DNA of 64,000 bases from Rhynchopus sp. YZ270_cl-10 (taxonomy: Eukaryota > Euglenozoa > Diplonemea > Diplonemida > Diplonemidae). Below are positions 56,085 to 64,000 of this stretch, in pieces. Under the pieces are notes generated by a model. The model was not told the DNA's origin. It searched no databases and was given only the letters and a program-made list of their open reading frames with translations. The DNA is taken from positions 186,001 through 250,000 of the forward strand of contig OZ037900.1 of NCBI GenBank assembly GCA_964035575.1. The letters run 5' to 3'. Position 1 is the first letter of the stretch. Every line of letters begins with the position of its first letter. Made by a program: the position numbers and the translations under genes.

Positions 56085-57192
56085 TCAGATGGAATCTCTC
56101 TGTTGTGGAACTGGGTTCAAGACAAGGTGTGAGGTGTCAAGAATCTCAACACACTCATCCATGCCGTACATCACCACACCACCACAGCTGCTGATGGCAA
56201 CACCGCAAGCAGTGCAGGTATCAAAATCACGACCTAGCAGTTGCTCCCCTGTTGAGATGGACCACACGCACAATGTATCGGAAGAGTAGGCAGCAACAAT
56301 GTCGTTGGACACAGCAACATCAGTCCAGCCGTATTCTGAGACGTCTTCAAATACACATTCACTTGTTTCAATGTTCCAGACACGCACACAGTCGGTGCAA
56401 CACGCTGCAATGAAACGCTCGTTTGGTGATAGTGCTACGTACTCAACATCAGAAGGGCATGTAAGACCCCACCCCTGTCGTGTAGTCCCAGACAGTGAGT
56501 TGGGTGCTGCTATGCTCAGACATCGCCACCCAGTCGCCTGTCACAACCATGACGTACTCGCACTTCATAATGTGCTCCCATTTATGCACAACAACGCCTG
56601 TTGCAATGTCCCACACCTCCAAACCCTCGGTGACGCACGACAACAGCTTTGTTCCGCAGGGTGACCATGCCGTGCCCCATCTTTCATCACCGTAACCTCC
56701 AAAGGAGTGCTTCAATGCACCTGTCTTCACATCACGAACTTCAACACATTGTGCGTCCTTGCTCACGCATGAGATCCACTCACTGCAGGGTGAGAATGCT
56801 GGGTTGCAAGCACGGTCGCAAGGGAAGCTGCACAGCTCATGTGTTTCCGTGTTGAAGATGGACACATCATCCCCGCGATTCGTCACAGCAAGGTACCTAT
56901 CGCACGGGGAGAGCGTCAGCGAGAATGCATAGTCCGAACGTGGTATCACCCCAGGAGTGATGTTGGCACCAGTGCAGTACAGCTCAACGGCACATCCCTC
57001 ATCCATCTCCGTGTCGCAGATGCGCAAGTCGTCGTCACCAATGTCGCCACCGCCTTTCATCCGCACACCAACACGCCGAGCACCTGGCACGCCAAGCTCC
57101 GCAACAAGCTTCCGCTTCACCTGTGCAAGGGTGGCGCTCCCGTCCACTTCTATCACACAGCTTGCAGACTCGAAATGTCCTGTGATGTCCAT
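56085..57192 (-). CDS. Ubl-WD40 protein with one frameshift
   Basis: The first ATG is at 57192. Residues 1-72 are beta-grasp-like (SCVIEVDGSATLAQVKRKLV, VGVRMKGGGDIGDDDL). WD40 blades follow (FSLTLSPCDRYLAVTNRGDD, GTAWSPCGTKLLSCVTEGLE, VWDIATGVVVHKW). Near 56475, in a G-rich stretch, the frame moves by one base. The other frame continues the propeller without a gap (LSPNERFIAACCTDCVRVWN, VCVWSISTGEQL) to a TGA at 56085. Both halves being intact suggests a very recent lesion, a sequencing slip or programmed frameshifting. The design matches the gene at 37095-38303, but the sequences are distant. Its 3' end was duplicated into the NTPase units. Confidence 0.65.
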
Positions 57193-60100
57193 GTTTAGGG
57201 GGTAACTCTGTTCTGTGAGGAAGGGTGTAGCGACATGCCAGGATTTTTCTATCAGAATAATTTGAAGCGTTGTGAAGAATAAAGCCCGATGTCGAGCACG
57301 TGTCGGCACTTCATGCGGGAGACCGGATGGGGCACATCCCGCAGCTCTCCGGTGCACCGCTGGAGAGAGCGAAAACTGCGACCTGCCCAAGTCACTGAAG
57401 AACAAAGAGAAATTGGGTTTTAACTTTTTTTATATTTTACTTTTTTTTTTGTTTACGCAACAGTTTTTTTTTTTAGTTGGATGAAAGGTTCAGGGTAGTC
57501 AGGCTTTTAGGCTTTTCAACCAAAAATATTAAAATGTCTCAACAAAAATAGGACTTAAAACAAATTTTCTCCCCTTCAGGGAGGAAAGGGTATGGGAATT
57601 TGGGAAATATCATTATTAAATACAGCCCTCGGCGGTCATTTCCCCCAAAATGTATAATTTTTTTTCGAAAATCCAATATGCCTGTTACTCAGCCGATTGA
57701 CTACCCTGTGTGTTTTGCTTTTCCAAAAAAAAGGGGGGGGAGTACATGGTGCACCCTTTATTGCTTACTGTTTGCTAAAAGTAGTAAGTATATGAATGGA
57801 AAAAAAAAAACTGTTTATCAAAGAAAAAAAATACTGACCGAAGAAGAAGCGAGGTTTTTTTGTGTGAAGGGGGAAGGGAAGAGGAGCGCATTTATACTGG
57901 TTTTTTATTGTTGTGTCGACAATCGCCTAAGGACCCGCTTGGGGAACCTAGGGTCTGTACTCAATGTTGGCCGAAGCCCTTTGTACTACGGAAGGTATAG
58001 ACGTCATTCGTCCTGAACCCTTGAGAGCAGCTTTTGTTTTTTTTGAAAACTTGGTATCCATTCTCGTCACTTTTAGCGCTGCCATAGCAGTGTGGTCGCT
58101 CTTTTTGTTCTATGTCTCTATCCGGAGTTTTGAGGGGGGGGGGTTTTTTTTGGGCGTTTTTTAACTTCTACAATACCCAACTCCCTGATCCTCTCATTCT
58201 CGTTAATACCCATTTTTTTTCCTGGGTACGAAAATGAGTCTTTTTTGGGGGTTCGGTATTAGAGAAAAACCCCTTTTATATTTTAAAATAATCCTTTGTG
58301 GAGATACCCCCACCCATCCTCCCCTTTTGATAATCTGTTTTTAGACCACAGTTTTTTTTTTTTGTTTTTTTTGCTGATTTTCTCATCAAATCTGCATGCT
58401 TCTTTTCGAGTGATGAACACCCCCTACAATGCAATTCCACACCTCCCTAACAGGCAATCTTCCTAACTAGGAAATTCCCACATGACCTCACATGCTACTC
58501 CTATAAGACTCTCTATGGGTTACTCGCGCTGTGAACACTGCCCCTCCGGCACTCCACACGACGGTGAAGGCACAGTAAGACAACAAACACCGGGGTAAAC
58601 CCTCCTTAGAGTTTTGAAATCCCAAAAATCCACCTAAGTTTTTTTTTTTTACCCCACCGGTGTTTGTTTGTGTTACTGTAAAATGACTAAAACCACAAAA
58701 ACCACACGGTTAAGTCACGTACTTCACCGTCAGTGTTCTCAAAGAAACGAGATAACGATGCACAATTTCCTTCCTGTAAAAAAAAAAATTACTTTTTTTT
58801 GAAAAAATTGAACACCGTGTAGTCACGCACACCACCACGTTTTTTTTATATTTTGCAAAGTTATCGGCAAGAAAAAAGAAGAAAAACAAAAAGCAGACAT
58901 AAAAGAAAACTGATTTCAAATACAAAAAGCCCTCTCGACAGGTGTACCTTTGTGCACCGTGGGTGGACCCCCCCCGTCGCACAGCAGAGAATAAGCCGGG
59001 TCCCCGAGTCTTATTCTCTGCTCCCCCGACCATGCAGTCCTAAATCCATTTCGAGGTTTACATCTGATTAAAAGAACATCTTAATAGATCCTCTCAAGAA
59101 TGGAAAAAAACAGAACAGAAAGAAAATAACTTTTATTTTTTTTTATACCAAGCGTAGCTTAAAAAGGAGAAATAGTTTCCTCAGATATCGGTCGCCAAAT
59201 CACCCCCCCTCCAACAGGGTAATTGAGCAACGAAAAACCCTGTTTTTCCTTTTACTTACCTATCAGAGTTACTATTTTTCGGGACAAACCTCCCAAAAAA
59301 TGCACTGTTTAGCTGGGGAGAGGCGACATCTTCAAAACAAAATATTTTATGTTTGGTATGGACAGGAAGTGGCAGGAAATACTACTTCAAGCCGAGGGTG
59401 GGAGGGGTTTTTTTTTGAAAAGTTTTTCCTTTTTCACTCACATTTCCGCGAAAATTCAAATACATAAATTCGTTCATCCTCAAAAACAAAAAAAAACTAA
59501 AAAACCGGAAAATAGAAAAAAAAAATTGACTTGAAATTACAAAAACCCTCTCGTGGACTGAGGGGGAAACATACTGTCCCTACACCACCCAACCTTTTAA
59601 AAAAGAAATGTGCAAAAAAAGACGGGTTTCTTGTACAAAAGAAATGAGAAAAATGTTTGGTGTGGTGAACCAAAAATCTTACTACGCTGTTTGGTCACCT
59701 TTTTTCAAAAAAAAAATCCACCCAAGGCTAGTCTGTTCATAAACGGTTAACGATCTTTAGATGGGTGTTTAGGGGAGGAAAGCTTACCCTTTTTTTCTAT
59801 TCAAAAATACCGTGTTTGGGACATAATTTGAACCATAATAAAGTTACCAAATGACCTCCAAAACCAGAAGAAATGTTGTACCAAACTTAATTATAATAAT
59901 ACGCACAAATAGTTCCCATACATCACAAAACACAAAATAATGGCAAAAAAAAAAAAAAGACGTAAAAACGGTGCTGCAGGTGAACCCCAACGCAATCGCC
60001 TACGTTCATTTCATGATCTGATATCGAAGGGGCGCGCGGGGACACAAGAAGATGAGGAAACAAAGAAACATATTGATACAATGCATGTGCCACATACAAG

Positions 60101-60973
60101 CCATCTCGAGGCACATTATAAAGCTGACCACGTGTTCATTCAAGGAGGAACCCCCCTCTGGTCTTGACCTATAGCACCTTTTTTTTACCGACGGTAACTC
60201 ATTTATTTTCCATTTCCATTAGGGGGCAGGTTCCCTTTTCTCAATCAACGCAGAGGGACCGCGCACTCAACACACTCATTTTCTTTTTTCTTTTTTGCAT
60301 TTTGATAAAAAGTTTATAAGATGAACCTAAGCCTCTCGTGCTTAGTCACCCCTCCCCAAAAACAAAAAAAAAATCGGTAAAAAGAGAACTAAACTACATG
60401 GGGGGTTTTACCCAAAACTGATTTATAACCACACACATCTTTAAAAAAAAACAACAAAAAGAACTTACAGATCAATTCATCCTTTGCTATGAGGGGGAGT
60501 AATCGACAAAGCTGAGCAAAGGCGACTAAAACTGTGGGAATGAAAAATAATAGAGAAGTTGAAAAAAGGTGCAAATACCGCACCGTTCAATTCCGGCAGA
60601 CGCAGGGGCACTGGAAGTAAAACAAACTTCGGTGATTCTGTCTTCCGGAAACCTTTTTTATTATTCGCAACGTACACAACTTTGCTGAAAATCAGCGTAT
60701 GCTGTCTAAGATCCGCTTTTCTGGGTCCCAAACAACAACAAAAAAAAAATGCTTCTTCAGATGACCTCAGCCTGACTTCGTCACCTTAAATTAAAGAAAA
60801 CTAAGATTTAACTTCATAACTCACCCTTTCACACACTCTTCTCAAAAAGCAAAGAGGGGATAATACACTGTTCGCAAAACCAAAAAAAAAAAAAACCCCC
60901 CCAAAACACCTTCTAAAACAACCCTAGATACCTACCCCAAAACCCCCTAACACCCCCGAGAGAAAAAAGGGGC
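57193..60973. other. Large gene-free interval 3' of the CLASP gene
   Basis: No convincing gene. It contains repeat B at 58907-59070, a 40-nt hairpin insertion at 58983-59022, repeat A at 60310-60351 and 60758-60788, a worn A copy near 59660-59701 and repeat C at 60551-60615. A 75-codon plus-strand frame at 59940-60167 starts with a Lys/Arg run encoded by an A-tract. I cannot support it as a gene. Confidence 0.5.
58907..59070 (+). repeat. Repeat B copy carrying an inserted hairpin
   Basis: The copy has TTTCAAATACAAAAAGCCC, CTCTCGACAGGTGTACCTT, GGGTGGACCCCCC, then an inserted foldback with perfect 13-bp arms (AGCAGAGAATAAG .. CTTATTCTCTGCT, 58983-59022). The repeat then resumes with CCATGCAGTCCTAAATCCA. 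Against 27618-27722 the insertion is clear. Confidence 0.75.
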
Positions 60974-63900
60974 TTACTTCAGCGACGCAAGGTCTACTTG
61001 ATTCGCTTGGCCTTGTCTTCTATTGACGTAGATAGTGATGAGCTTCAGTTGGCTTGTTGCGAGTGGTTTGAGAAGCGGGACACAAGCAGACCCAACGGCC
61101 ACGTAAATTGACACAAAGCAAAACACGACAGCCTGTGAGGTTAGTCGTTTGGGCGGGGCGGGGCGGGGGGGAAAAGAACAATGCATCTGACCATACCTTG
61201 CGCACATCCGCGCGCTCTGACCCAAGCCCAGTGTAGAGGAGCCCTACGAAGCCCTCTACTGCCTCCATCAGCTCCTGGGGGCTGTCGGCACCCATGTTGG
61301 TGATCTGCTGCTCAAGGAGGCGGAAGAGGAGCGGGATCTCTTCGAGGTGCTGTGTGGTGTTGATGGTAAATGGCGTGTGCAAAAGAGAGGAGCAACGTTT
61401 TATAAGATGATCCTAAGCCTCTCGTGCTCAGTCACCTACATAAGTTTAAAGTGCAAACACCTCACCGTTCATCGGACGCACTGATCACTGGAAAAATATA
61501 AAGGACAAAGAAAGCCAAGGTGACTATGCCTCTCGGGCGCACCTCTGAACACAAAGTGAAGTTGAAAGTGCAAACACCCTCTGGGGATGCAGGCACTGAA
61601 CCCTCGGAGTGCTGCACCGAAAAGCTAAATCGGGGTTGGTTTGAAAATCAGTGGGCACTTCTGCGCAGTAAACGTTCTCCGTAGTGAGGCTGTTGAAGCC
61701 ACCCGCAGAGCTCCCTCAGGGGTCACTTCTGAAGTGACAAAACGCCATGGTTTGGATGATCACATACCACTGCCTGTGAGTCCATGCGCTTGATCTGTTC
61801 TACCACAAGCTGCAGCCCGCACGCCACCTGCCCGCCAAGCACCATTGTGTGAAGCCCCTCCTCGGCGTGTTCGCTCAGCTGTGTGTTTTTTTTTGGTGTT
61901 TTGATTTGTTTTTCTTTTTCAATATTTTCGCCACCTTGAAACCCACCCGGGCTGGTCCGAATTACTAGACTAATCTTGCACCCCCTGCTTTGCCTTTCGC
62001 CCCCTCCCTTTCCCCCTTATTCCATACCGTTTTATCCGCATCACAATAGCTTCGTAGGATTCTGCTGAAGAGCTCACGCAGGGTGGGTGTCGCTGAGGTT
62101 GCATTGAGCCTCACTGACAGCGCTGCAGCTGCGTCCACGAGAGTGATCCTTAGCTGCACCGGCAGCGAATCCTGCGCCAGCAGCGGTGCCAGCTGCGAGA
62201 TGTACTTCGAGAGCGTCGACTCCGACGCCGTGAGCGCACTGCCTTCTGCCGTCAGGATGTGGTGCAGCTTCTGCGCCGCTGCTATCCGCTCTGCAGTGCC
62301 CCTCGCCCCAGACACAGCCGTCTGCACCAACGGCGCGATCGATGTGTTCTGCTCAAACGACCCACCCCCATCCCTCTTCTTCTTGAACGACAACGTCTGC
62401 GGCACGGTCGCCTCCTTCTCCCGTACAGTAGGTGTCTTTGCACGCTGTACCGTACCGCCCTGCAGACGCCGTACAGGGCTGGTGCGCATCGAAATGTCCT
62501 TCTCAGACATGGACCCGCCTAATGTCTGGTCCTTCGATAGTGCGCCGACGCTGGCAGATTTTTTTACCCGTTTTTTGGTGGTGGTGTTGGTGTTGTTGTT
62601 CTCCTCGCTGCCGCGGCGGACTGTGGTGGTAGAGGAGAGCTTGCTCCCGGAGATGCGGGTGCGGTTGACTGGAGGTGAGGTGGGTGTGTCAGCGTCGCGT
62701 GAGCCTGCCTTGCTGAAAGGGGGTGACGCGGTGGTGCGCTGTTTGGGCTGTGTGACGACGGGGGTGGAGGTGGAGGAGGTGGGACCCTCAGAGCAGAAGC
62801 TTGCGTCCTGTGCTGCCCTGCTGCCTGCGGCGCTGCTGGGGGCGGAGCCGCTGGCAGCCTCAAGGTCTTCGCTGAGGTTCGGATGGCTGCGGAGGAGGAG
62901 GACACGCACCTTGCGTTGCTCTGCGACGGTCATCTTGAGGACCTGTTGTGGTGTGGATGTGTCATTTTGTGTATTTATGTCTGAGAAAAGGAAGGAAGGA
63001 AGGAAAGGTGAACACACCTCCGCACAGAAGCTTCTGTTCCCCACACTGCACAGCACCCCGAGGCACGTCACGGAGGCCTGCTTCACGTCTTGGTTCGGGC
63101 TGCTCGAAAGGTGCAGAAACTTTGATATTCCCTGCTCCATTGCTGTTGTGGTGTTGTGTTAACATAATCGTAAAAATTATCAATATATTTCCCCCCATCA
63201 AAAATAAATTAGCCACCCTCCCAAAAAGTACATACGTCCTGACCTGCCCAGGTAGTCCTTTGAGAACTGCATCATGTGAAGCAGATACTCCAGACACCCT
63301 AGCTGCACTTTGTCACTCGGAGAGTTCAGCACCCTCAGGAGGACCGGGAAGAGCACCTTGGTGTGCCCACACTCGAGCAGCTTTTCCAACAGACCGATGG
63401 CGTTTTGGTGGGTCGACGGTGCGCCTAGCCGCGGGAACACAAGCTGCAACACAGTCTCGAAGTGCGGCTCCAACGCTGCCGTATCCTGCAGCATCTCGGC
63501 CAAGGTCCCAAAGGTCCGGAACGACTCACAGAGGACACCTACCGTATTCCTCCTCCCCTCCTCCATCGACTGTGTGAGATATCTCAGCACTGTCGGCAGC
63601 TTCTGCTGCACCTCACGCAGCCCTGCACCACCCGCCGCAATCTGCCTTCCCAACCTCCTCAACCCTAGCGGCTTATCCTCGAATGCCATCAGCTCCTCCA
63701 ATGTACTTAACCCTTCATAGCTTCCTTCTCTGCTTGCATCCTCATCGTCCATGCCGTCGACATCAAGCGCAGAGAAAGACAGCATACTAGTGGGTAACGG
63801 CTTGGCTGGACCCCCACGCCCTGTTGTGGTACGTCCTGAAGATGCCGTACGCTTTTTAGGCGCAGCGGCTGTTGTGGTTTTGCGCCGTTCATTCCAACTT

Positions 63901-64000
63901 CCGCTCCCCTCCATCGATCCGGAAGGGTCTGTGTGTGAAGGGGTGGAAGCTCTGCTGGATTGAGCCTTAGCATTTTTGAAGCGAACACTACTGCTTGTGG
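60974..64000 (-). CDS. CLASP family microtubule-associated protein (5' end outside window)
   Basis: The visible exons are 63236-64000 (open to the edge), 63018-63142, 62028-62942, 61768-61878, 61197-61349 and 60974-61132. All joins keep frame. The first part is a basic Ser/Thr/Pro linker (KKRTASSGRTTTGRGG) followed by a TOG/HEAT array (VLCESFRTFGTLAEML, LLRVLNSPSDKVQLGCLEYL). A low-complexity basic Ser-rich region (about 120 residues) with SxIP-like contexts is next, then a second HEAT array. The C-terminus AVVFCFVSIYVAVG .. TSQLKLITIYVNR is the conserved CLASP end. The role is to bind tubulin and promote microtubule rescue at plus ends, kinetochores or the cortex. The gap 62943-63017 begins GTGTGT, has no stop and is a multiple of 3, so it may be retained. 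The N-terminal TOG domain lies beyond 64000. Confidence 0.88.
61398..61612 (+). repeat. Repeats A, C and C inside a CLASP intron
   Basis: Within the 418-nt intron 61350-61767 are a repeat A copy with mixed stem (CTAAGC .. GCTCAG, 61398-61438) and two repeat C copies (61443-61495 and 61558-61612). They are the two subtypes, one ending ATCGGACGCACTGATCACTGG-like and one ending GATGCAGGCACTGAACCC-like. All oppose the gene's direction. Confidence 0.65.

Noticed and set aside
59940-60167. Small plus-strand basic protein of 75 residues
   Set aside because: The Lys-rich start comes from an A14 tract, there is no recognisable family, and it lies in a repeat-rich interval.
2427-64000. Kinetoplastid origin on the basis of one-strand gene order
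   Set aside because: Many ordinary cis-spliced introns with conserved donors, and surface families unlike known kinetoplastid ones. The strand bias alone is not enough.

Overview
The window is nuclear DNA from a single-celled eukaryote that I cannot place. The evidence is spliceosomal introns, a standard 26S proteasome ATPase gene (RPT5), a CLASP microtubule-binding protein, Ubl and WD40 proteins, signal-peptide/transmembrane mucin-like glycoproteins, long A/T homopolymers between genes, and several kinds of DNA transposon. The standard genetic code fits every gene I could assemble. Twenty of 21 proposed introns begin GTATG or GTATT, a donor almost as fixed as in yeast.

Every well-supported gene lies on the minus strand, so genes read from high to low coordinates. 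From the right: a CLASP homologue running off the window edge (60974-64000); a Ubl-WD40 gene with a frameshift (56085-57192); three tandem, nearly identical membrane-anchored P-loop NTPase genes (48577-55825); RPT5 in five exons (44588-47358); a protein with an N-terminal UAP56-binding motif (41402-43108); a small ubiquitin-like protein (39101-39877); and a second Ubl-WD40 protein (37095-38303). The left half carries surface proteins: four relatives (S4 31897-36482, S3 24394-27462, S2 20756-22640, S1 13640-15729) and a 2808-residue protein (2427-10853) with two N-terminal repeats, about 265 copies of a 5-residue Pro-rich repeat, and seven C-terminal membrane segments.

The surface proteins share an unrecognised extracellular domain of about 220-270 residues. 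Each domain is encoded by one exon between phase-2 introns, and each upstream exon ends in a similar short hydrophobic motif, so the family looks built by shuffling interchangeable 2-2 exons. S3 and S4, and likewise the three NTPases, are almost identical except for short, strongly protein-altering patches. That pattern suggests diversification of recognition surfaces and is the best candidate for an undescribed system.

Between and inside genes there are a hAT-like element with an 8-bp target duplication (16792-18625), a Mutator-like element with long terminal inverted repeats and a 9-bp duplication (28446-30680), a 2.1-kb inverted-repeat element with decamer arrays and a reverse-transcriptase-like fragment (10957-13051), several foldback elements, and at least four families of short dispersed repeats. 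The short repeats are almost always in the orientation opposite to the genes.
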